A stretch of DNA of 64,000 bases from positions 552,223 to 616,222 of the forward strand of contig NZ_BMHT01000004.1 of NCBI RefSeq assembly GCF_014641455.1. The letters are read 5' to 3'. Under the pieces are notes generated by a model that saw only the letters and a program-made list of their open reading frames with translations, made no database searches and was not told the DNA's origin. Below, piece after piece: positions 33,937 through 42,431 of this stretch; position 1 is the stretch's first letter; each line of letters begins with the position of its first letter. Origin of the DNA: Hymenobacter cavernae (GTDB taxonomy: Bacteria > Bacteroidota > Bacteroidia > Cytophagales > Hymenobacteraceae). A program made the position numbers and the translations under genes.

Positions 33937-36900
33937 ATGATCATGAAAAAAATTCTACTCTTTCTATGGTTGACCCTGGGCGTGGCTACGCAGCTAGCCT
34001 ACGCGCAGGGTCGGGTGGTGCAGGGCGTGGTGCGCGACCTTCAAGGGCCCGTGCCGGGCGTATCGGTGTACGAAAAAGACACGCCTGCCAATGGCATTGC
34101 CACCGACGGGGAAGGCCGCTACCGCCTCACCCTCAAGGGTAAAAGCGGGGTGCTGGTATTTCGCTCCGTGAGCTATAAGCTCAGCGAGGTGCAGGTGGGC
34201 ACCCGCACGGTCGTCAATGTGACGATGGAATCGACGGAACAAGAGCTAGGTGAAGTAACCGTGGTGGGCTTCGGCGAACAGCGCAAAATCACCCAAACCG
34301 GCTCGGTGAGCCAGGTAAGCGGCCGCGAAATTCGCGAAAACCCTTCAGCCAGCTTGCAGAACGCGCTGGTGGGTCGTCTGCCGGGCTTCTTCTCCCAGCA
34401 GTCGTCGGGCCAGCCGGGTGCCGATGGCGCCGCGTTCTTCATCCGGGGCGTGAGCAGCTACAACTCGAACAACCAGCCGCTTATCATCGTTGATGACATC
34501 CAGTATTCCTACGATCAGTTTGCCCGCCTCGACCCCAACGAAATCGAGAGCCTGGCAATTCTGAAAGATGCCGCTACCACAGCCATTTACGGGGTGCGCG
34601 GGGCCAACGGCGTTATCGTAGTCACCACCCGGCGGGGCAAAGATGGTCCGCCCCAGATTACGGCTAGGGTCGAGTCGGGCTTGGCGCAACCCACCAAGAT
34701 TCCGCACTACTTGGATGCTTACCAGAGCGCCTCGCTCTACAACCAGGCCCAGGTAAACGACAACAATGCCAACCCGGTGGCGGGCTTCAAGCCGCGCTTC
34801 TCCGACGCCGACCTGCAAGCCTTCAAAGACGGCTCCGACCCCTACGGCCACCCCAACGTGGACTGGCGCAAGGTGCTGTTCCGCAACTGGAGCCAGCAGT
34901 ACAAGGCCAACATCGACCTTTCTGGCGGCTCGCCCCGCGTGAAGTATTTCACCTCGGTGGGCTACTTGTTTCAGAACGGCATGCTGAATGATTTCAGCAA
35001 GAACACCGGGGTAAACAACAACTACTACCAGAAGCGCTACAACTACCGCTCGAACCTGGACATCAACGTGACCAAAGGCATGGACCTGCGCGTGGACGTG
35101 TACGGCAACTTTGCTCAGGTGAACACGCCCTCAGTGAACAGCCCCAACAGCATCAACTCGCCCTACGGCGACGTATTTTACGACTACAGCAGCTTTGCTA
35201 CCCTAGCTCCGTTTGCCTATTCCATCTACAACCCCGACGGGACGTATGGCTACAGCAAATGGTCGCGGGATGTGAACTCGGCCTACAACGTGAACAACGT
35301 GGTGGGCCGCCTCACCAACAACGGCTACTACCGCAACTTCGAGAACAACATCAACGGCGTCCTCTCGCTCAAGCAGGACCTAGGTGTATTCACCGACCGG
35401 CTCAAGGGCCTTACGGCAACGGGGCGGGTGGCCTACACCAGCAACTACTACTACACGCGTTCCATGACGCGCAACTCGTTTCCGTCGTTTATCTACTCGC
35501 CCGGCACGGAAACCTACGAGCCCCGCGACGTGAACGTGTACCGCACCCAGCGCTACTTCGCCGGCTACGACACGCGCAGCACCTCGCGCGTGGTCAACCT
35601 GCAAGCCATCCTGAATTACGACCGCACGTTTGGCAAGCACCACGTTTCGGGGCTGGCTCTGTACAACCGCAACTCCAACACCGCCGCCAACAGCAACAAC
35701 GTCTACAACTTCATTCCGGCCAACTTCCTGGGCTACTCGCTGCGCCTGGGCTACGACTACGCCGACCGCTACCTGTTTCAGATCAATGCCGGCTACAACG
35801 GCTCCGACCGTTTCAGCGCGGCGAACCGCTACGGGCTGTTCCCGGCCGTGTCGGCGGGCTGGAACATTGCCGAAGAAAGCTTTTTCAAGCGCGCCTTGCC
35901 GGTGTTTGATGTGCTGAAAATACGTGGCTCGTACGGCCTGGTGGGCAACGACGCGCTGGGTTCGGGCTACAGCTACTACTACCAGCAGAACTACGCCAAC
36001 GGCAACAGTACCAACGGCAACCCCAGCACCACCTTCAACACGGGCATCACCAGCACGCCGCAAGCTGGCGTTGCGGAAGGCACCCTGGCCAACAACAACG
36101 TAACCTGGGAAAAGGAGAAAAAACTCGACGTAGCGTTGGAGTTCCGGCTGCTGAACAACACTCTTTCCGGCAGCGTCGACTACTTCCGCAACAACCGCTA
36201 CGACATTCTTACCACGCGCGGCACCGTGTCGGGCATCTTCGGCCAGACCTTGCCGCCGGTGAACCTAGGTCGGGTACGCAACCAAGGCATTGAGCTGGAG
36301 CTAGGGTATCAGAGCCCGCTGTCGCGCGATTTCTCCTACTTTATTAAGGGGAACTACTCGCTGGCCAAGAACCGCATCCTCTTCCAGGACGAGCCCAAAA
36401 ACCAGTACAGCTACCAGAACTTCACCGGCCACAGCATCGGCCAGCAGCGGGTGTACATCTATGACGGCTTCTACAGCCAGGCCGACATTGCCAGCTCCGA
36501 CGTGCCCAAGCCCGCTACCGGCGCTCAGCCCGGCGACCTGAAGTACAAGGATCTGAACAACGACGGCAAGATTGACTCCTACGACCAATCGGTGACCGGC
36601 TACCCGAGCTTGCCCAATACCACCTATGGCGTCAACCTAGGTATGCGCTACAAGGGCTTTAGCGTCAGCGTGCTGTTTCAGGGTGCCAGCAACTTCAACG
36701 TGGCGGCCGGGGCCGAAGCCATCAAAGCATTTGGCGCCAACCTGACCGACATCCACACCAAAGCCTGGACCCCCGAGCTGGGCGACGATGCCGCGTACCC
36801 GCGCCTGACGTTGCTGGGCGGCATCAGCGACCCGCTGAACCGCTCCACTTTCTGGCAGATTTCGGGCAACTTCCTCCGCCTCAAAAACGCGCAGATCAAC

Positions 36901-37095
36901 TACGACATTCCCAACACCCTCACGCGCAAAGTGGGCATTCCGGCAGCCCGCGTGTACGCCAACGGCACCAACCTGCTTACCTGGACAGCCGCCAGCAAGC
37001 TCTACGACTTCGACCCCGAAATCACCCTAAACACGGCCCGCACGATTTACCCGCCTCAGCGGCTCATCAACCTAGGTCTGAGTGTGACTTTTTGA
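33937..37095 (+). CDS. SusC/RagA-type TonB-dependent transporter (PUL copy 2)
   Basis: A 1052-residue outer-membrane transporter. Start is ATG 33937 or, two codons on, ATG 33943 with 'KKILLFLWLTLGVATQLAYA'. The carboxypeptidase-like domain is canonical ('VVQGVVRDLQGPVPGVSVYE', 'GIATDGEGRYRLTL'), followed by the TonB box region 'ELGEVTVVGFGEQRKITQTG', the plug 'LQNALVGRLPGFFSQQSSGQ', 'LIIVDDIQYS', 'AILKDAATTAIYGVRGANGV', and a barrel ending 'RLINLGLSVTF'. A loop rich in N and Y (residues about 360-440 and 680-720) may contact ligand. It pairs with the following SusD. Confidence 0.96.
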   Translation: MIMKKILLFLWLTLGVATQLAYAQGRVVQGVVRDLQGPVPGVSVYEKDTPANGIATDGEGRYRLTLKGKSGVLVFRSVSYKLSEVQVGTRTVVNVTMESTEQELGEVTVVGFGEQRKITQTGSVSQVSGREIRENPSASLQNALVGRLPGFFSQQSSGQPGADGAAFFIRGVSSYNSNNQPLIIVDDIQYSYDQFARLDPNEIESLAILKDAATTAIYGVRGANGVIVVTTRRGKDGPPQITARVESGLAQPTKIPHYLDAYQSASLYNQAQVNDNNANPVAGFKPRFSDADLQAFKDGSDPYGHPNVDWRKVLFRNWSQQYKANIDLSGGSPRVKYFTSVGYLFQNGMLNDFSKNTGVNNNYYQKRYNYRSNLDINVTKGMDLRVDVYGNFAQVNTPSVNSPNSINSPYGDVFYDYSSFATLAPFAYSIYNPDGTYGYSKWSRDVNSAYNVNNVVGRLTNNGYYRNFENNINGVLSLKQDLGVFTDRLKGLTATGRVAYTSNYYYTRSMTRNSFPSFIYSPGTETYEPRDVNVYRTQRYFAGYDTRSTSRVVNLQAILNYDRTFGKHHVSGLALYNRNSNTAANSNNVYNFIPANFLGYSLRLGYDYADRYLFQINAGYNGSDRFSAANRYGLFPAVSAGWNIAEESFFKRALPVFDVLKIRGSYGLVGNDALGSGYSYYYQQNYANGNSTNGNPSTTFNTGITSTPQAGVAEGTLANNNVTWEKEKKLDVALEFRLLNNTLSGSVDYFRNNRYDILTTRGTVSGIFGQTLPPVNLGRVRNQGIELELGYQSPLSRDFSYFIKGNYSLAKNRILFQDEPKNQYSYQNFTGHSIGQQRVYIYDGFYSQADIASSDVPKPATGAQPGDLKYKDLNNDGKIDSYDQSVTGYPSLPNTTYGVNLGMRYKGFSVSVLFQGASNFNVAAGAEAIKAFGANLTDIHTKAWTPELGDDAAYPRLTLLGGISDPLNRSTFWQISGNFLRLKNAQINYDIPNTLTRKVGIPAARVYANGTNLLTWTAASKLYDFDPEITLNTARTIYPPQRLINLGLSVTF

Positions 37096-37228
37096 GGTGA
37101 GCTAGTGAGATGGTGAAATGGTGAGTCTGACGCGTAAACTGCGCGCATTGCTCGAATGGAGCAAACAGAGCCTGCACTCCCATTTCATAACTCGCTGTTT
37201 CACTACTTACTGCTTTTCTGCACTTTGT

Positions 37229-38992
37229 ATGAAAAAACTACTTATACTACTGCTGGGCGTCACGGCGATGCTGAGTGCCTGTAAGAAAGACGACTTTCTG
37301 GAGCCCAAAACCAGTGCGCTGACCGAACAAACGGTATTCAGCGACAGCACGCGCACCATGGCCTTCCTGAGCCGCATCTACGCCGACGCGGGGTTTAGCT
37401 TCCAGAAGCTGCGCTGGTCGAACCACGGCAACACCGAACTCGCCACCGACGACGCGGAGTACGTCTTTTCAGGTACGGGGCAGGTGGCCGTGCAGCTCTA
37501 CAGCGGCATCGTGACGCCGCTCGCCTTCATGGGCAACGGCACGGCGTTTTCGACCAGTGACGCCAGCGACTTTTGGGTGACGCCCTGGGCCAACATCCGG
37601 CGCGTAAACCTGCTGATGAGTCAGCTGCCCCGCACGCCGCTGTCGAAGAAGATGCAGGCCAGGGTGACGGCGGAAGCCCGTTTCCTGCGGGCATGGTACT
37701 ACCACTATCTGCTGGTGACCTTCGGCGGCGTGCCGATCGTCGGGGATAAGGTATATGGCATTGAAGATGTGATTGATATGCCGCGCACGTCTTACGCCGA
37801 CGGCATCGACTACCTGACCGCGGAGCTGGACGAAATTGCTCCGCAGCTGCCCATCGCCGCCGAGTATTCGGCGCCCGACTACGGCCGCGTTACGCGTGGC
37901 GCCTGCCTGGCCCTGAAGAGTCGCATTCTGCTTCAGGCGGCCAGCCCGCTCTTCAACGGCGGCGCCGAAACCAGCGATGCTTCGCTGGCCGCGCTGGTAA
38001 GCTACCCCAGCACCGACCCGAGCCGCTGGCAGAAAGCCGCCGATGCCGCCAAGGCCGTTATCGACCTAGGTACTTATTCGCTGAACGAAGACAACGTGAC
38101 TAAGCCCGGCTACGGCTTCTACTCCGTTTTTCTGCGGCGCGTAAACTCCGAGTACATCTTCGCTTACCACCGCCCCGCCAACAAGGATATGGAGCTGTAC
38201 TACAACCCGTCTACGCGGGGCGGGAACAAGTACTCGATGCCGACGCAGAACATCGTGGATGCCTTCCCGATGCGCAACGGCAAGGCCATCACCGACCCCA
38301 CTTCGGGCTACAACGCGGCCAACCCCTACGTCGGGCGCGACCCGCGCTTCAACTACACCATTATCTACAACGGCTCGTCGTACTACCTGTCGTCGGCGGG
38401 GCGGGCCGCGCCGGTGTACACCTACGAGGGCGCACCCACCGATGGCTTCGACGTCACGACTTCCGCCACGGGCTACTACGGCCGCAAGATGTGCGACTCG
38501 ACCACCTCGCAGGGCGGCGGCTCGAACACCGAGCGCAGCTGGCCGCTGATCCGCTTAGCGGAGGTGAAGCTCAACTACGCCGAAGCCCTCAACGAGCTAG
38601 GTCGCACAGAAGATGCTATGGCGCAGATCTTTGATATTCGGCGCCGGGCCGGCATCACGCCCGGTTCGCCGGCGCGCTACGGCATCAAGTCCGGCATCAG
38701 CCAAAGCGAGGCCCGCGAGCTGATCCGCAACGAGCGCCACATCGAGCTAGCCTACGAAGACCACCGCTGGAACGACATTCGCCGCTGGAAAACGGCCATG
38801 GTAATCAGCAATGCCTACAACAACCGCATGCGCATCACCAACCGGGGCACAACCGCCGCGCCGGGCCCTTACACCTACAACGTGGTGCCCACGATTCGCC
38901 GCCACAACTTCCGCCCCGAAATGTACCTGCTGCCCATCCCGGACGCCGAAATCCGCAAGGTGCCGCAGATGCGCCAAAACCCGGGGTGGTAG
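37229..38992 (+). CDS. SusD/RagB-type glycan-binding lipoprotein (PUL copy 2)
   Basis: A 587-residue surface lipoprotein. The frame opens at 37118, but the ATG at 37229 begins a clear lipoprotein signal ('KKLLILLLGVTAMLSACKKD', lipobox cysteine near 18). Core motifs: 'TVFSDSTRTMAFLSRIYADA', 'RVNLLMSQLPRTPLSKKMQA', 'EARFLRAWYYHYLLVTFGGV', 'LALKSRILLQAASPLFNGGA', 'EVKLNYAEALNELGRTEDAM', 'LIRNERHIELAYEDHRWNDI'. The last C-terminal blocks are close to those of copy 1, but the ligand-facing middle differs. Upstream sequence 37096-37228 holds GTGAG-type repeats like those at 54.2 kb. Confidence 0.95.
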   Translation: MKKLLILLLGVTAMLSACKKDDFLEPKTSALTEQTVFSDSTRTMAFLSRIYADAGFSFQKLRWSNHGNTELATDDAEYVFSGTGQVAVQLYSGIVTPLAFMGNGTAFSTSDASDFWVTPWANIRRVNLLMSQLPRTPLSKKMQARVTAEARFLRAWYYHYLLVTFGGVPIVGDKVYGIEDVIDMPRTSYADGIDYLTAELDEIAPQLPIAAEYSAPDYGRVTRGACLALKSRILLQAASPLFNGGAETSDASLAALVSYPSTDPSRWQKAADAAKAVIDLGTYSLNEDNVTKPGYGFYSVFLRRVNSEYIFAYHRPANKDMELYYNPSTRGGNKYSMPTQNIVDAFPMRNGKAITDPTSGYNAANPYVGRDPRFNYTIIYNGSSYYLSSAGRAAPVYTYEGAPTDGFDVTTSATGYYGRKMCDSTTSQGGGSNTERSWPLIRLAEVKLNYAEALNELGRTEDAMAQIFDIRRRAGITPGSPARYGIKSGISQSEARELIRNERHIELAYEDHRWNDIRRWKTAMVISNAYNNRMRITNRGTTAAPGPYTYNVVPTIRRHNFRPEMYLLPIPDAEIRKVPQMRQNPGW

Positions 38993-38993
38993 G

Positions 38994-39062
38994 GGAGTAG
39001 CTGAGTAACTGCGTAATGACGTTCAACCATTTACTCAATTACTCAGCTACTCACTTACTCTA
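38994..39062. repeat. GAGTAGCTGAGTAA inverted repeat
   Basis: GAGTAGCTGAGTAA and its complement TTACTCAGCTACTC flank about 28 nt, directly after susD2 and before GH35. Confidence 0.7.
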
Positions 39063-39095
39063 AACAGCCAAGCCAACTAAGTAACGCTAGACCTA

Positions 39096-40961
39096 ATGGT
39101 GAAGTATTTTATGGGCGCCTGCCTGCTGGGCAGCCTGGGCCTGACGACCGCGCCGGTCTTTTATCCGACCCCAACCAAACCGGCCCAACACACCTTTAGC
39201 CTCAGCAGCGAAAACTTCCTGCTCGATGGCAAGCCGTTTCAGATGATATCGGGCGAGCTGCACTACCCGCGCATTCCGCGGGAAGCGTGGCGGGCCCGCA
39301 TGAAGATGGCCAAAGCCATGGGGCTGAACACGATAGGCACCTACGTGTTCTGGAATGTGCACGAGCCCCAGCCGGGCAAATACGACTTCAGCGGCAACAA
39401 CGACGTGGCTGCTTTTGTGAAGATGGCCCAGGAAGAAGGCCTGTGGGTGGTGCTGCGACCTAGCCCCTACGTGTGCGCCGAATGGGAGTTTGGCGGCTAC
39501 CCGTACTGGCTGCAAAACGTGCCCGGCCTGAAGGTGCGCAGCCAGGAGCCGCAGTACGTGGCCGCCTACAAGCGCTACATCGAGGCGGTGGGCAAGCAGC
39601 TCGCCCCGTTGCAAGTCAACCACGGCGGACCGGTGCTGATGGTGCAGGTGGAAAACGAATACGGCTCGTACGGCAACGACAAGGAATACCTAGCCCTAAA
39701 TAAAAAGCTGTTTGAACAGGCCGGTTTCGATGGCCTGCTCTACACCTGCGACCCCGCCCGCGACGTGGCGGCTGGCCACCTGCCCGGCCTGCTACCGGGG
39801 GTCAATGGCATAGACAAGCCCCGGCAGATTCGCAAAATCGTGCAGGCCAACCACGAGGGCAAAGGCCCTTACTACGTGGCCGAATGGTACCCGGCCTGGT
39901 TTGACTGGTGGGGCACGCGCCACCATACCGTGCCGCTGGAAAAATACACGCCGGGGCTGGACTCGGTGCTGCGTGCGGGTATGTCGATCAACATGTACAT
40001 GTTTCACGGCGGCACCACGCGCGACTTCATGAACGGGGCCAACTACAAGGGCGACACCTCGCACTACGAGCCCCAGATCAGCAGCTACGACTACGACGCC
40101 CCGCTGGATGAGGCGGGCAACGCCACGGCCAAGTTCCGGGCTTTCCGCGAGGTCATTGCTCGGTACCGTCCTGCCAGTCAACCCTTGCCGCCGGTGCCCG
40201 CTGCCAAGCCCAGCACGATGCTGCCCGCCATGCAGCTGACTCGCAGCGCCAGTCTGCTCGACCGCCTGCCCACGCCCGTGACCAGTGCCAGGCCGCTCAC
40301 CTTCGAGCAGTTGAAGCAAGCCTACGGCTTCGTGCTGTACCGCACAACGGTGCCGGGTGGTGGCAGCAAAATGCTGAAGATTAACGCGTTGCGCGACTAC
40401 GCTGTGGTGCTGGTGAATGGCAAGCGCGTGGGTACCCTCGACCGCCGCCAGAACCAAGATAGTATGCGCGTAGCATTGCCCGCCGGGCAGGTGCAGCTTG
40501 ATATCTTGGTGGAGAACCTAGGTCGCATCAACTTTGGTAAGTATCTGCTGGAGAACAACAAAGGCATCACGAAGAGCGTGAGCCTCGACAGACGTGAACT
40601 GACCAGCTGGCGCATGTACGGGCTGCCCTTCAATCAGGCGCCTACGGTTGAGAAGGTCATCGGCACGGCGCCAGTTGCCAGCAGCGCGCCGGTGCTGCGC
40701 TCGACCACGTTCACCGTCGCCGCGCCCACCGATACTTACCTCGACATGCGCGCCTGGGGCAAGGGCAGCGTGTGGGTGAACGGCCACAACCTAGGTCGGT
40801 ACTGGGCTATCGGCCCGCAGCAAACCATCTACGTGCCGGCCGAGTGGCTCAGGAAGGGCGCCAACGACATCACGGTGCTAGAGCTGCTCAAGCCGCAACA
40901 AAGCACCCTCACCACGCTCGACCATCCGATTCTCAGCGAGTTGCGCCAGATAATCAATTGA
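39096..40961 (+). CDS. Beta-galactosidase, GH35
   Basis: A 621-residue secreted enzyme that removes terminal beta-galactose. Marks: 'FSLSSENFLLDGKPFQMISG', 'ELHYPRIPREAWRARMKMAK', 'GLNTIGTYVFWNVHEPQPG', 'RPSPYVCAEWEFGGYPYWL', the acid/base Glu in 'VENEYGSYG' near residue 188 and the nucleophile Glu in 'YVAEWYPAWFDWWG' near 263, 'MYMFHGGTTRDFMNGANY'. A C-terminal jelly-roll ends with 'GKGSVWVNGHNLGRYW'. The N-terminus is a short hydrophobic signal-like segment without a clear lipobox. In this PUL it fits trimming of galactan side chains of arabinogalactan. Confidence 0.93.
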   Translation: MVKYFMGACLLGSLGLTTAPVFYPTPTKPAQHTFSLSSENFLLDGKPFQMISGELHYPRIPREAWRARMKMAKAMGLNTIGTYVFWNVHEPQPGKYDFSGNNDVAAFVKMAQEEGLWVVLRPSPYVCAEWEFGGYPYWLQNVPGLKVRSQEPQYVAAYKRYIEAVGKQLAPLQVNHGGPVLMVQVENEYGSYGNDKEYLALNKKLFEQAGFDGLLYTCDPARDVAAGHLPGLLPGVNGIDKPRQIRKIVQANHEGKGPYYVAEWYPAWFDWWGTRHHTVPLEKYTPGLDSVLRAGMSINMYMFHGGTTRDFMNGANYKGDTSHYEPQISSYDYDAPLDEAGNATAKFRAFREVIARYRPASQPLPPVPAAKPSTMLPAMQLTRSASLLDRLPTPVTSARPLTFEQLKQAYGFVLYRTTVPGGGSKMLKINALRDYAVVLVNGKRVGTLDRRQNQDSMRVALPAGQVQLDILVENLGRINFGKYLLENNKGITKSVSLDRRELTSWRMYGLPFNQAPTVEKVIGTAPVASSAPVLRSTTFTVAAPTDTYLDMRAWGKGSVWVNGHNLGRYWAIGPQQTIYVPAEWLRKGANDITVLELLKPQQSTLTTLDHPILSELRQIIN

Positions 40962-41048
40962 TAACGCAGCGCGGGCTTTGTAGTCCGCGTTTGCTGATTT
41001 CCACGCGCGGGCTGCAAAGTCCGGCTACTCATAAACAAGCGTTGTAGT

Positions 41049-42203
41049 ATGAAAAAGACTCTCCTTGGGCTACTGTTGACGTTGGCTAGCGCAACCCAGG
41101 CGCAGCAGAAGCTGACCGCTTTCGAGCCTGGCAAGGTGTGGCCCGATGACAAGGGTACCCACCTTAATGCTCACGGCGCGGGCGTGCTCTACGACAAGGG
41201 CCGCTACTACTTGTTCGGCGAGCACAAGATTGCCGGACCTAGGGGCAACAGCGCGCAAGTCGGGGTCCACTGCTATTCTTCCACCGACCTCTACAACTGG
41301 AAGGATGAAGGTATTGCTCTAACGGTTGCGCCCGAGGGCTCTGGCTCCGAGATTGAGAAAGGCAGCGTCATCGAGCGACCCAAGGTGGTGTTCAACAAGA
41401 AGACCGGCAAGTACGTGATGTGGTTTCACCTGGAGCTGAAGGGCAAAGGCTACAGCGCTGCCCGCACGGCCGTAGCCGTGAGCGACAAAGCTACCGGCCC
41501 TTACGCCTACATGCGCTCGTACCGGCCGGGCGCGGGGCAGTGGCCCCTAGGTTTCAAGGAAGAATGGAAGCAACCGGCGCCCAACGAGGCTAACCTGAAA
41601 TGGTGGACGCCGGAGTGGCGCAAAGCCGTGACGGAGGGCCTGTTTGTCCGGCGCGACTTGCAGCCGGGTCAGATGGCCCGCGACATGACCGTGTTTGTTG
41701 ACGATGATGGTAAAGCGTACAACATTCATTCTTCGGAAGAAAACCTGACGCTGCACGTAGCCGAGCTGACTGACGACTACCAAGGCTTTACGGGCCGTTG
41801 GAACACCATCGCGCCAGCGGGCCACAACGAAGCGCCGGCGTTGTGCAAGCGCAACGGCAAGTACTACCTCATCACCTCGGGGTGTACCGGTTGGGCCCCG
41901 AATGCGGCGCGTTCGTTCGTCTCTTCCTCCATCTGGGGGCCGTGGCAGCAGCTCGGCAACCCTGCTACCGGACCCGACGCCGACTCGACCTATCACTCGC
42001 AGAGCACCTACATCCTGCCGGTGGCAGGCAAGAAAAACGCCTTCATTTTTATGGCTGACCGCTGGACGCCCAAGAACCCCATTGAGGGCGGCTACATCTG
42101 GCTGCCGCTCAGCTTTGAGGGCGACCAGCCCCGCTTGCAATGGGCCGACCGCTGGAACCTAGGTGTGTTCGACCAGCCCAAAAAGGCAGCCGTTGCGCAG
42201 TAG
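41049..42203 (+). CDS. GH43 enzyme, likely exo-beta-1,3-galactanase (subfamily 24-like)
   Basis: A 384-residue secreted five-bladed propeller enzyme with a clean signal peptide ('KKTLLGLLLTLASATQAQ'). Where ordinary GH43 enzymes have the Asp base after the first strand, this protein reads 'LNAHGAGVLYDKGRYYLFGEH', lacking it. Other marks are 'VIERPKVVFNKKTGKYVMWF', 'GYSAARTAVAVSDKATGPY', 'RDMTVFVDDDGKAYNIHSSE', 'HNEAPALCKRNGKYYLITSG', and 'YHSQSTYIL'. Loss of the Asp base and the I-E-R-P-K-V and H-S-Q-S-T elements agree with subfamily 24, known to cut the beta-1,3-galactan backbone of arabinogalactan. The subfamily call is from memory of these motifs. Confidence 0.75.
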   Translation: MKKTLLGLLLTLASATQAQQKLTAFEPGKVWPDDKGTHLNAHGAGVLYDKGRYYLFGEHKIAGPRGNSAQVGVHCYSSTDLYNWKDEGIALTVAPEGSGSEIEKGSVIERPKVVFNKKTGKYVMWFHLELKGKGYSAARTAVAVSDKATGPYAYMRSYRPGAGQWPLGFKEEWKQPAPNEANLKWWTPEWRKAVTEGLFVRRDLQPGQMARDMTVFVDDDGKAYNIHSSEENLTLHVAELTDDYQGFTGRWNTIAPAGHNEAPALCKRNGKYYLITSGCTGWAPNAARSFVSSSIWGPWQQLGNPATGPDADSTYHSQSTYILPVAGKKNAFIFMADRWTPKNPIEGGYIWLPLSFEGDQPRLQWADRWNLGVFDQPKKAAVAQ

Positions 42204-42431
42204 CACAGCGCCGCCCAGAAGGACCCACTGGGCTATAAGCAGGCGGAGTAGGGGAGAGTGAATTTGTCCCCGGTTTATGCTCAAAACGTCCCTGCTATTC
42301 GACCTGCAAGGTGCATACTTTCGAGAAGCCGTAGAAAAGTGGGCGACACTTACCGGGTTGCCACTATACGAAATCCATCATTTACCCTCAATAAGTACTT
42401 GCCTGCTTCGCCAGTCAGGGTACTTGGCTTA

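Noticed and set aside
40965..41035. Two similar CGCGGGCT...AGTCCG stretches before the GH43 gene as a riboswitch
   Set aside because: They form only weak, ambiguous pairs and match no riboswitch known to me; probably another intergenic repeat remnant.
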